From contig DAIDMQ010000042.1 of NCBI GenBank assembly GCA_027448945.1, forward strand, positions 44,781-108,780: a stretch of 64,000 bases of DNA. The letters are read 5' to 3'. A model generated the notes under the pieces. It ran no database searches and was not told the origin of the DNA. It saw only the letters and a list, made by a program, of their open reading frames with translations. Source of the stretch: Gallionellaceae bacterium (lineage in GTDB: Bacteria > Pseudomonadota > Gammaproteobacteria > Burkholderiales > Gallionellaceae). Position numbers and translations under genes: made by a program. Below, one piece after another: positions 57,039-64,000 of this stretch. Positions within the stretch are counted from its first letter, which is position 1; the number at the start of each line of letters is the position of its first letter.

Positions 57039-58430
57039 TCAAACTTTCTCTCCACGCAGCGTGTGGCGTACGACTTGGGTAATACGAACGTCTATGAACT
57101 GGCCGATGAGGTCGGATGTGCCGACAAAATTCACCACCCGATTGTTGTCGGTACGCGCCGCCATTTCATTCGGGTCTTTTTTGGAAATGCTTTCGACCAG
57201 GGCGCGCTGCACCGTACCAAGCATGCCTTCCGCCACAGCTGCCTCTTGTTCCATGATGCGATCTTGTAGCGCTTTCAGACGTGCGGCTTTTACTTCATGC
57301 GGAGTATCGTCACGCAACTCCGCTGCTGGTGTGCCGGGGCGTGGGCTATATAAAAAACTGAAACTGTTATCGAAGCCGATGTCATCTATCAGCTTCATGG
57401 TGGCTGCAAAATCTTGTTCAGTCTCGCCGGGGAAGCCGACAATAAAATCCGAAGTGACGCAGATATCAGGGCGCAGGGCACGTACGCGACGGATGATGGA
57501 TTTATATTCCAAAACAGTGTGACCACGTTTCATCGCAGCCAATATCCGATCTGACCCAGACTGAACTGGCAGGTGTAGATGGCTGACCAATTTGGGTGTG
57601 TTGGCATATAAATCAATTAATCGCTGACTCATCTCTTTTGGATGTGAGGTGCTGTAGCGTATGCGGCCTATACCGTCGATGGCAGCCACGGCCTGTATCA
57701 AATAGGCAAAATCTACCGTATCGCCGTCCTCCGTTAAGCCTAGGTAGGCATTCACGTTTTGTCCCAGCAGCGTGACTTCCTTGACGCCTATGGTCACCAA
57801 GTCGTTAATCTCTTTTAATACATCTGCCAGCGGGCGCGATACTTCTTCACCGCGCGTATAGGGTACGACGCAGAAAGTGCAATATTTGCTGCATCCTTCC
57901 ATGATGGAGACGAAGGCACTGCCGGCGGTGGTTGTTGAGGCGGGAAGATGGTCGAATTTTTCTATTTCCGGGAAGCTGATGTCGATTTGAGTGCGCCCAG
58001 TATCTTTTCGAGCTTGTATTAATTGCGGCAAACGGTGCAAGGTCTGCGGACCGAACACGACATCCACATAAGGTGCGCGCTGTGCGATGGTCGCGCCCTC
58101 TTGGCTGGCCACGCAGCCGCCCACCCCTATGATGAGGTTGGGGTTGGCTAATTTATAGGGGCGCACGCGTCCGAGATCCGAGAAGACTTTGTCTTCAGCT
58201 TTTTCACGAATAGAGCAGGTGTTGAACAAAATCACGTCAGCCTCTTCGGGATTGTCGGTCTGTTCCATATCCTCATAAGCTTTCATGACATCTGCCATCT
58301 TGTCTGAGTCGTACTCATTCATTTGGCAGCCGTAGGTTTTGATATAGAGTTTTTTTAGCAAAATGCGTCTGTGCCTGATAGATGATTGGTTCGCGGGTGC
58401 GGATTGTAAGGCACGAGAAATAAATTTCAT
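57039..58430 (-). CDS. miaB: tRNA-2-methylthio-N6-dimethylallyladenosine synthase
   Basis: 463 residues if the ATG at 58430 is used; homologues usually begin at [17 protein letters not shown] (about residue 26), where only TTG is available, so the first 25 residues are doubtful. Radical SAM enzyme that methylthiolates i6A37 of tRNAs. UPF0004 cluster cysteines in YGCQMN, NTCSIRE and GGCVAS; radical SAM CxxxCxxC in [20 protein letters not shown] domain at the C-terminus. Confidence 0.95.
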   Translation of the reverse strand: MKFISRALQSAPANQSSIRHRRILLKKLYIKTYGCQMNEYDSDKMADVMKAYEDMEQTDNPEEADVILFNTCSIREKAEDKVFSDLGRVRPYKLANPNLIIGVGGCVASQEGATIAQRAPYVDVVFGPQTLHRLPQLIQARKDTGRTQIDISFPEIEKFDHLPASTTTAGSAFVSIMEGCSKYCTFCVVPYTRGEEVSRPLADVLKEINDLVTIGVKEVTLLGQNVNAYLGLTEDGDTVDFAYLIQAVAAIDGIGRIRYSTSHPKEMSQRLIDLYANTPKLVSHLHLPVQSGSDRILAAMKRGHTVLEYKSIIRRVRALRPDICVTSDFIVGFPGETEQDFAATMKLIDDIGFDNSFSFLYSPRPGTPAAELRDDTPHEVKAARLKALQDRIMEQEAAVAEGMLGTVQRALVESISKKDPNEMAARTDNNRVVNFVGTSDLIGQFIDVRITQVVRHTLRGEKV

Positions 58431-58472
58431 TAGCCCTAATTAACTTATGTGTATTCCCGATAAAAACACTTA

Positions 58473-58478
58473 TATAAT
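58473..58478 (+). promoter_or_regulatory. Candidate -10 box of small protein 1
   Basis: Perfect TATAAT, about 90 bases before the start at 58565. The -35 is weak. The direct repeat at 58475-58519 begins within it. Confidence 0.45.
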
Positions 58479-58519
58479 ACGAAAAGTTTCAGTCGAGTAA
58501 TACGAAAAGATTTAGTCGA
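58475..58519 (+). repeat. Tandem direct repeat upstream of small protein 1
   Basis: Two 22-base copies, 23 bases apart. Both read TAATACGAAAAG, then TTTC or ATTT, then AGTCGA, so 20 of 22 positions agree. The second copy ends in the palindrome TAGTCGACTA (58513-58522). A two-helical-turn period suits a regulator binding site. Confidence 0.8.
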
Positions 58520-58564
58520 CTATTTTAATGGCAACAACAAAATATAACTAATAGGGAGAATTAC

Positions 58565-58657
58565 ATGGCTTTCATCGCTACTTTCGCTTCTTTGTTCACC
58601 GCAACACTGGCTATCGTTTTTTCTGCTTGGATGATTATCCAAGTTACCAAGAAGTAA
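58565..58657 (+). CDS. Tiny single-span membrane protein, paralogue 1
   Basis: 30 residues. AGGGAG lies 7 bases before the ATG. Begins MAFIATFASLFTATLAIVF and continues SAWMIIQVTKK: one hydrophobic helix of about 22 residues, an interfacial Ser-x-Trp-Met, and a Lys-Lys tail. It aligns without gaps over 24 positions to the 31-residue protein at 58856 (shared: M-x-FIAT at the start, A-I at 16-17, FS-x-WM near 19-23). It has its own terminator. No family recognised; length and layout resemble respiratory-complex accessory peptides and type I toxins alike. Confidence 0.75.
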   Translation: MAFIATFASLFTATLAIVFSAWMIIQVTKK

Positions 58658-58668
58658 ATGTCCTATCG

Positions 58669-58707
58669 AACAAAGGTGTAGCAGCTTGCGCGCTAGCCTT
58701 TGTTTTT
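58669..58707 (+). terminator. Terminator after small protein 1
   Basis: AACAAAGG pairs with CCTTTGTT; an inner TAGC/GCTA extends the stem over a short internal loop; five T's follow. Confidence 0.75.
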
Positions 58708-58768
58708 AAATAAATAGTATCCTCCGTTTCTTGTGGCTTCTGTGTCACGGGATAATTTTCTATGCGCA

Positions 58769-58792
58769 AATTATTTTTTTTAAAAAATAATT
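58769..58792. promoter_or_regulatory. 24-bp perfect AT palindrome upstream of small protein 2
   Basis: AATTATTTTTT, two T's, AAAAAATAATT. It overlaps the position of a -35 for the extended -10 TGCTAGGAT (58794-58802), so a dimeric regulator bound here would control that promoter. Confidence 0.6.
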
Positions 58793-58793
58793 G

Positions 58794-58802
58794 TGCTAGG
58801 AT
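58794..58802 (+). promoter_or_regulatory. Candidate extended -10 of small protein 2
   Basis: TGCTAGGAT, 54 bases before the start codon. Confidence 0.4.
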
Positions 58803-58855
58803 GCGTGCCAGTTGTCTGGTGTGGTTATTCATAACGTTCTCGGGAGGAGAAAAAA

Positions 58856-58951
58856 ATGTCGTTTATCGCTACTATTTGCGCTGTTGGAACTATGGCTATG
58901 GCTATCGCTTTTTCGTTGTGGATGGTTAAAGAACTGTTTGCAGCCAAATAA
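58856..58951 (+). CDS. Tiny single-span membrane protein, paralogue 2
   Basis: 31 residues. GGAGGAG lies 6-9 bases before the ATG, one of the best ribosome binding sites in the window. Begins MSFIATICAVGTMAMAIAF and continues SLWMVKELFAAK: one hydrophobic helix, then Trp-Met and a charged tail. Related to the protein at 58565. Followed by a very strong terminator, so it is an independent, probably well expressed gene. Confidence 0.78.
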   Translation: MSFIATICAVGTMAMAIAFSLWMVKELFAAK

Positions 58952-58963
58952 GCTGTTTCCAAG

Positions 58964-59007
58964 TAGGGCAATAAAAAACCAGCTTAGGCTGGTTTTTTAT
59001 TGCCCTA
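58964..59007. terminator. Very long terminator hairpin after small protein 2
   Basis: A 20-bp perfect stem (left arm starts TAGGGCAATAAAAAACC, right arm ends TTTTTTATTGCCCTA) with a TTAG loop. Works in either direction. Confidence 0.92.
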
Positions 59008-59076
59008 AGCTCTAACGCACTAATGGGTAGGGATATTATTGACTTAATATGGAGGCATACCATTACTCCGATTGCC

Positions 59077-60828
59077 ATGAAAAATCCCTTTTCTATCTTT
59101 ATACAAGCCTTGGGTAAAGGGCAGCGCGGTTCCCGCGATCTCACTTTGGTGGAAGCAGAACAGGCTATGTCCTTGATCTTGTCGGGGCAGGTAGAACCCG
59201 AGCAATTAGGCGCGTTCCTCATGTTGATGCGTGTAGAAGAAGAAACGCCAGAAGAATTGGCGGGCTTTGTGAAGGCGTCACGCACCAGCCTTAATGTACC
59301 TGACAGTTTCCCGTTGGTGTCACTGGACTGGGCGGCTTATGCAGGCAAGCGTAGGCAGTTGCCGTGGTTCGTACTATCGGCCTTGCTGCTGTCACAACAG
59401 GGCATCAAAACATTGATGCACGGAGCTAATGTCGAAGGGCGTTTGTGTGCCGAAGATGCTCTTGCAAGTTTGGGGATCATGGCTTGCACATCAGTATTGC
59501 AAGCCAATCAGCAATTGAATACGCAGGATTTTGCCTACCTTCCTTTAGAGGTGCTCAGTCCGCGATTAAAAAACCTACTGGAATTGAAAAGCTTGCTGGG
59601 CCTGCGTTCACCTATGCACAGTGTGGTGCGCATGCTCAATCCGGCTGCTGCCGCCACTACTATGATAGGGATATTCCATCCGGGTTATGACGTGTGCCAT
59701 CAGGCTGCAGCCCTTATCCTTGGTGATGAGAATCTTGCCGTGTTCAAAGGTGAGGGTGGTGATGCCGAGCGAAACCCCGACAGCCTTTGCACTGTACATA
59801 TGTTGTCGGGCGGCAAAACCTTTGAGGAATCATGGCCTGCGCTATTCGCCCAACGACATGTCAAAGATGAAAAGATGGATGTCTCGAGATTGGCGCAGTT
59901 ATGGCGCGGAGAGATTTCGGATGACTATGCCCGGCAGACCGTCATTGCGACAGCGGCTATTGCCTTGCGTGCCATGGGACGTGCCAAGGATATTGAGCAG
60001 GCGATGGTGATTGCGAGTGCATATTGGCAACAGCGTAATCCGGAAACACTGGGGGTCACCGTAGTACCTGCAAAAAATCGAATCGGTTCCGTGGCCTTGG
60101 TGGGAGCAGGGCCTGGAGATCCCGATCTGCTGACGATACGCGCTTTAAGACTGATCAAATCTGCAGAAGTATTGGTGTATGACAACCTGGTTGCACCGGC
60201 TATAGTCAACATGAGTCGTGCAGAGAAGATATTCGTCGGCAAGCAACGCGATAAGCACACTTTGCCTCAGGACGCGATCAACAACTTGTTGGTGCGACTC
60301 GCACAAGAAGGGAAACGCGTCGTTAGGTTGAAGGGGGGTGACCCTTTCATTTTTGGTCGGGGTGGCGAGGAAATCGAGACTTTAGCGGGACATTCGATAC
60401 CCTTCGAGGTTGTGCCAGGTATCACCGCAGCCTCCGGGGTCGCAGCCTACGCAGGCATACCGCTGACGCATAGAGACCATGCACAATCTTGTGTGTTCGT
60501 TACCGGCCACCTTAAGGATGGCAGCATGGATTTGGATTGGGATGCACTATCCAGACCGCATCAAACCGTGGTGGTTTACATGGGCTTGTTGGGTGTGGAG
60601 ACGCTTTGTGTGCAACTGATAGCACATGGCATGAGTTCAAATACGCCCGCAGCATTGGTGCAACAGGGTACGACTATCAATCAGCGCGTACTAGTGGGGA
60701 CACTCAAGACCCTTCCGGCAATCGTCTTGCGTGAACAGCCTCGTGCACCAACACTCATCATCGTTGGAGGGGTGGTCAGTCTGCGTGAGAAGTTGGATTG
60801 GTATCAGCCTCGGAGCACCAATCATTAA
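59077..60828 (+). CDS. Fusion of TrpD2/YbiB-like domain and uroporphyrinogen-III C-methyltransferase
   Basis: 583 residues from the ATG at 59077; an upstream in-frame ATG at 59023 lies right after the terminator and neither has a clear ribosome binding site. Residues 1-325 match the anthranilate phosphoribosyltransferase-like YbiB/TrpD2 family ([51 protein letters not shown]); such proteins bind nucleic acid and lack TrpD activity. Residues about 336-575 are a complete SUMT/Cob[64 protein letters not shown] and VVVYMGL. SUMT methylates uroporphyrinogen III to precorrin-2 for siroheme or cobalamin. Both halves look intact. Confidence 0.88.
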   Translation: MKNPFSIFIQALGKGQRGSRDLTLVEAEQAMSLILSGQVEPEQLGAFLMLMRVEEETPEELAGFVKASRTSLNVPDSFPLVSLDWAAYAGKRRQLPWFVLSALLLSQQGIKTLMHGANVEGRLCAEDALASLGIMACTSVLQANQQLNTQDFAYLPLEVLSPRLKNLLELKSLLGLRSPMHSVVRMLNPAAAATTMIGIFHPGYDVCHQAAALILGDENLAVFKGEGGDAERNPDSLCTVHMLSGGKTFEESWPALFAQRHVKDEKMDVSRLAQLWRGEISDDYARQTVIATAAIALRAMGRAKDIEQAMVIASAYWQQRNPETLGVTVVPAKNRIGSVALVGAGPGDPDLLTIRALRLIKSAEVLVYDNLVAPAIVNMSRAEKIFVGKQRDKHTLPQDAINNLLVRLAQEGKRVVRLKGGDPFIFGRGGEEIETLAGHSIPFEVVPGITAASGVAAYAGIPLTHRDHAQSCVFVTGHLKDGSMDLDWDALSRPHQTVVVYMGLLGVETLCVQLIAHGMSSNTPAALVQQGTTINQRVLVGTLKTLPAIVLREQPRAPTLIIVGGVVSLREKLDWYQPRSTNH

Positions 60829-60869
60829 TTCCCTAATGTTTGATGGACTTTAGAGGTTCGGAATTCGAT

Positions 60870-60875
60870 TAGAAT
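60870..60875 (+). promoter_or_regulatory. Candidate apbC -10 box
   Basis: TAGAAT followed by TGCCGAC, 34 bases before the start. Confidence 0.35.
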
Positions 60876-60909
60876 TGCCGACTATTTTGAAATCTAACTG
60901 GAGTAAGTC

Positions 60910-62004
60910 ATGAGTTTCAACGAAGCCGATGTGCAGAATGCATTAAAAAATCTGATCGATGCCAACACACAAAAAGATTTTGTCAGCGGCAAGTCGGTGA
61001 AGAACATCAAGGTCAACGGTAGCGAAATCAGCTTGGACATCATGTTGGGCTACCCTGCGCAGAGCGTGTGGGAAGAGATCAGAGTGCAAGTTGAATCCCA
61101 CCTCAAGCAGGCTATTCCGAGTGCAGGCAAATTGAACGTGACTGTATCGAGCAAGGTTGTGCCGCATGCCGTGCAACGCGGCGTGGCCTTGGTTGAAGGG
61201 GTCAAGAACATCATTGCAGTGGCATCAGGCAAGGGTGGTGTGGGTAAATCTACCACGGCTGTGAACTTGGCTTTGGCACTTGCTGCCGAGGGCGCAAGAG
61301 TGGGCATTCTGGATGCGGATATCTATGGCCCTTCGCAGCCGACCATGTTGGGCATCAGCGGTCAGCCGGTATCCAAAGACGGCAAGTCTATGGAGCCTAT
61401 GATCAATCACGGCCTGCAATCGATGTCCATCGGATACATGATCGCGGGTGATGATGCGCCTATGATCTGGCGTGGTCCGATGGCGACGCAGGCGCTGGAT
61501 CAACTGCTGCGTCAGACGCGTTGGGACAATTTGGATTATCTGGTGGTGGACTTGCCGCCGGGTACGGGCGATGTGCAACTCACACTGGCGCAAAAAGTGC
61601 CGGTGACCGGCTCTATCATAGTCACGACGCCGCAAGACATTGCCCTTATGGACGCGCGCAAAGGTCTCAAAATGTTCGAGAAGGTCGGCATCAAGATCAT
61701 CGGCATCGTGGAGAATATGAGCACGCATATCTGTTCGAAATGTGGTCAAGAAGAGCACATCTTTGGCGCGGGTGGCGGCGCAAAGATGTGTGCCGACTAC
61801 AACGTGGAATTTTTGGGCAGCCTGCCGTTGGATATACGCATCCGCGAACAAGCAGACTCGGGCAAACCTACCGTGGTCGCAGATCGTGATGGCGACATCA
61901 GCAAGGTCTACAAGACCATCGCACGTCGTATCGCGGTGAAGGTCGCCGAGATGGCACAGGATCACAGTGCGGCATTTCCCAAGATCGTAGTTCAGAATAC
62001 GTAA
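60910..62004 (+). CDS. apbC: Mrp/ApbC Fe-S carrier ATPase
   Basis: 364 residues. An N-terminal MIP18/DUF59 domain (about 1-85) precedes a ParA-like ATPase: deviant Walker A ASGKGGVGKSTTAVNLAL (about 105), VVDLPPGTGDVQLTL for Walker B, and the cluster-binding CxxC in HICSKCGQEEHIF (about 278). It binds and transfers 4Fe-4S clusters in the cytoplasm. GGAG 8 bases before the ATG. Confidence 0.95.
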   Translation: MSFNEADVQNALKNLIDANTQKDFVSGKSVKNIKVNGSEISLDIMLGYPAQSVWEEIRVQVESHLKQAIPSAGKLNVTVSSKVVPHAVQRGVALVEGVKNIIAVASGKGGVGKSTTAVNLALALAAEGARVGILDADIYGPSQPTMLGISGQPVSKDGKSMEPMINHGLQSMSIGYMIAGDDAPMIWRGPMATQALDQLLRQTRWDNLDYLVVDLPPGTGDVQLTLAQKVPVTGSIIVTTPQDIALMDARKGLKMFEKVGIKIIGIVENMSTHICSKCGQEEHIFGAGGGAKMCADYNVEFLGSLPLDIRIREQADSGKPTVVADRDGDISKVYKTIARRIAVKVAEMAQDHSAAFPKIVVQNT

Positions 62005-62085
62005 AAGCTGTCGTCAATAACTTTCGCCTCTGATGCCCTGCTTACTTTGAGTGAGTAGGGCACATTGCTTCTGATTTACGCTGTT

Positions 62086-63912
62086 TCACCCATTGAACAC
62101 CTTTAAGAATGCATCACCGTATCGGGCCAGCTTGGCTTGTCCGATACCGCTGACGCGTGACATTTCATCCAATGTACGTGGATGGATGCTCATCATCTCG
62201 ACCAGCGTACTGTCATGGAAGATCACATAGGGCGGGACCCCCTGTTCCTTTGCAAGCTCCATACGCTTGGCCTTAAGTACAGACCACAGACTGTCATCAG
62301 CTCCGTTATTGGCAAGGGCATGTGGTTTGGTATGCGGGGATCTGCGTTTCGCTGTCTGCGTATCTCGTCTAAGCGAGATGTTGCGTTCGCCCTTAAGTAC
62401 CGGACGTGCGGCATCTGTGAGTTGCAAGCCGCCATAAGCTTTGGTATCTACGGTGATGAACCCATGGGCGATGAGTTGGCGAAAAACGCTGCTCCATTGC
62501 GTCGCGTTCAGATTTTTGCCAATTGCAAAAGTGGATTGCAGTTGATGGTGGTGTCGTTCTACTTGCGGTGTCAGTTTGCCGATCAGCACATCGCATAGAT
62601 GACCTGCACCGAAGCGTTGACCCGTGCGGTAGACGCAGGACAATGCCATGCGTGCAGCTTCGGTCGCATCCCAAGTTTCTGGTGGCTGTAAACAGTTGTC
62701 GCATGCGCCACAAGCACCCGGATGCTCTTCGCCGAAATAGCGCAACAAGGACTGATGTCTACAGTCGGTGGATTCGCAATAGCCCAGCAAGGCATCTAAT
62801 TTTAGTCGCTCTACGCGCTTGCGTTCTTCGCTAGCCTCGCCCGCATCCAGCATGCTGCGCAAGCTCACCACATCGCCCAAGCCATAGGCCAACCAAGCAT
62901 TTGCGGGCAAGCCGTCACGACCCGCACGTCCGGTCTCTTGGTAATAGGCTTCCATGCTTTTGGGGAGATCAAGATGAGCGACGAATCTCACGTTGGGTTT
63001 ATCTATGCCCATGCCGAAGGCGACGGTGGCGACCATCACTACGCCTTCCTCGCGCAGGAAGCGGCTTTGATTGTTAGCACGCGTCGCGGCATCCAATCCG
63101 GCGTGATAAGGCAACGCGTCCCAGCCTTGTTCCTGCAACCACAGTGCGGTTTCATCGACTTTTTTGCGCGACAGGCAATACACCACACCCGCATCGTTGG
63201 CATGTTCGCCGTCCAAGAAAGCGGCAAGCTGGGCACGCGCGTTGTTCTTTTGCACGACGCGATATTTGATGTTGGGTCTGTCGAAACTGGAAACGAACTG
63301 TCGCGCGGACTCAAGCGCAAGCCGCTCCACGATTTCGGCGCGCGTCGGCGCATCCGCAGTCGCTGTCAGCGCGATGCGCGGGACGTTTGGAAAGCGTTCA
63401 TGAAGTATCGATAAGGCGCGATAGTCGGGACGAAAATCATGTCCCCATTGCGACACGCAATGCGCCTCGTCGATGGCAAACAAAGCCACGCCCCGATTGA
63501 TTTCAAGGCGAGTCAGCAAGCCGAGAAAATTTTCATTGAGCAGACGTTCGGGGGCAACGTACAGCATATCCAACTCGCCTTTAAGCAACTGCTGTTGCAC
63601 TGCACGCGCCGTGTCACCGTCCAAACTGGAGTTCAAAAATGCAGCGCGCACGCCCAGTTGCAGCAAGGCTTCCACCTGGTCTTGCATCAGCGCGATGAGC
63701 GGCGAGATGACGATGCCCACCCCGGGACGCAACAACGCCGGTATTTGGTAACACAAAGACTTACCGCCACCCGTGGGCATCAATACAAGCGCGTCCCCGC
63801 CGCTTGCGAGATGTTCCACGATGGATTGTTGTGCACCCCGGAATTGGCTATATCCGAATACCTCACGCAAAATTTGCGCAGGTGTGTGATGAATATTTTG
63901 GGCGTTTTTCAT
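62086..63912 (-). CDS. recQ: ATP-dependent DNA helicase RecQ
   Basis: 608 residues, standard RecQ. 3'-5' helicase in recombination and fork repair. Walker [21 protein letters not shown] box [20 protein letters not shown], motif VI in [13 protein letters not shown], the RQC zinc cysteines ([10 protein letters not shown] and CGACDNC) and the C-terminal HRDC domain ([20 protein letters not shown]) are complete. The last 88 bases of the window, upstream of its start, show no gene. Confidence 0.96.
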   Translation of the reverse strand: MKNAQNIHHTPAQILREVFGYSQFRGAQQSIVEHLASGGDALVLMPTGGGKSLCYQIPALLRPGVGIVISPLIALMQDQVEALLQLGVRAAFLNSSLDGDTARAVQQQLLKGELDMLYVAPERLLNENFLGLLTRLEINRGVALFAIDEAHCVSQWGHDFRPDYRALSILHERFPNVPRIALTATADAPTRAEIVERLALESARQFVSSFDRPNIKYRVVQKNNARAQLAAFLDGEHANDAGVVYCLSRKKVDETALWLQEQGWDALPYHAGLDAATRANNQSRFLREEGVVMVATVAFGMGIDKPNVRFVAHLDLPKSMEAYYQETGRAGRDGLPANAWLAYGLGDVVSLRSMLDAGEASEERKRVERLKLDALLGYCESTDCRHQSLLRYFGEEHPGACGACDNCLQPPETWDATEAARMALSCVYRTGQRFGAGHLCDVLIGKLTPQVERHHHQLQSTFAIGKNLNATQWSSVFRQLIAHGFITVDTKAYGGLQLTDAARPVLKGERNISLRRDTQTAKRRSPHTKPHALANNGADDSLWSVLKAKRMELAKEQGVPPYVIFHDSTLVEMMSIHPRTLDEMSRVSGIGQAKLARYGDAFLKVFNG

Positions 63913-64000
63913 TGCAGCGAAAAATAAATATAGGCGCGTATTATCGCTTTTTATGCGCGATAAAAGTTAACATTGCCGCCGGCTAAAAGGTGTGGTGACT

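Noticed and set aside
61225-61965. 246-codon minus-strand frame inside apbC
   Set aside because: Antisense to the ATPase domain; Arg/His-rich without hydrophobic core.

Overview
The window is chromosomal core DNA of a betaproteobacterium, most likely a member of the Nitrosomonadales (Gallionellaceae-like; family level is inference). Support comes from a Burkholderiales-type trimeric porin, an E3 dihydrolipoamide dehydrogenase with its own lipoyl domain, the order lptM-lysA against cyaY, the block patatin-birA-coaX-SPOR, and the block argC-DUF6776-bactofilin-erpA-anmK-mepM-tyrS. No phage, insertion sequence, integrase or CRISPR array was seen. Genes are tightly packed, with many 1-4 base stop/start overlaps and strong intrinsic terminators.

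Layout. 1-2.2 kb: thyA-folA-chaA (minus; chaA runs off the left edge). 2.2-3.1 kb: a possible small membrane protein and a cold-shock gene with a long leader. 3.1-7.5 kb (minus): yqaA-like, DUF4197, lpdA, a palindromic repeat, proA. 7.6-10.5 kb (plus): trpC, porin, coq7. 10.5-11.2 kb (minus): osmC-like and a small unknown. 11.4-15 kb (plus): rplM-rpsI, then argC, a coiled-coil protein, bactofilin, erpA. 15-17.4 kb (minus): anmK and a MepM-like peptidase. 17.6-23.7 kb (plus): tyrS, then the macromolecular synthesis cluster rpsU-yqeY-dnaG-rpoD and a CAT-anticodon tRNA. 23.7-29 kb: hrpA and mqo. 29.3-30.6 kb: nhaA (minus). 30.8-37 kb (plus): maeB, a 75-residue unknown, patatin, birA, coaX, SPOR protein. 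37-39 kb (minus): rpmB-rpmG and lptM-lysA, with cyaY divergent. 39.3-42.9 kb (minus): a histidine kinase followed by a Ser/Thr kinase with two receiver domains. 43-48.1 kb (minus): glyQ-glyS-gmhB-plsC-DUF45. 48.3-51.9 kb (plus): dctP-dctQ-dctM TRAP transporter and marC. 51.9-58.4 kb: lnt with a GIY-YIG gene, an outer-membrane protein, an RluF-like synthase, and miaB-ybeY-corC. 58.4-59 kb: a locus of two tiny related membrane proteins. 59-64 kb: a TrpD2/YbiB-SUMT fusion, apbC, recQ.

Most genes are housekeeping: translation (rplM, rpsI, rpsU, rpmB, rpmG, glyQS, tyrS, miaB, ybeY), replication and transcription (dnaG, rpoD, recQ), envelope (lnt, lptM, anmK, mepM, plsC, gmhB, porin), C4 metabolism (maeB, mqo, dctPQM) and Fe-S supply (erpA, cyaY, apbC). 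The least explained part is 58441-59007. It encodes two 30-31 residue single-span proteins that resemble each other; each has its own strong ribosome binding site and terminator, one lies behind a 23-bp-period direct repeat and the other behind a 24-bp perfect AT palindrome. Next in interest are the kinase pair at 39.3-42.9 kb and the fusion at 59.1 kb.
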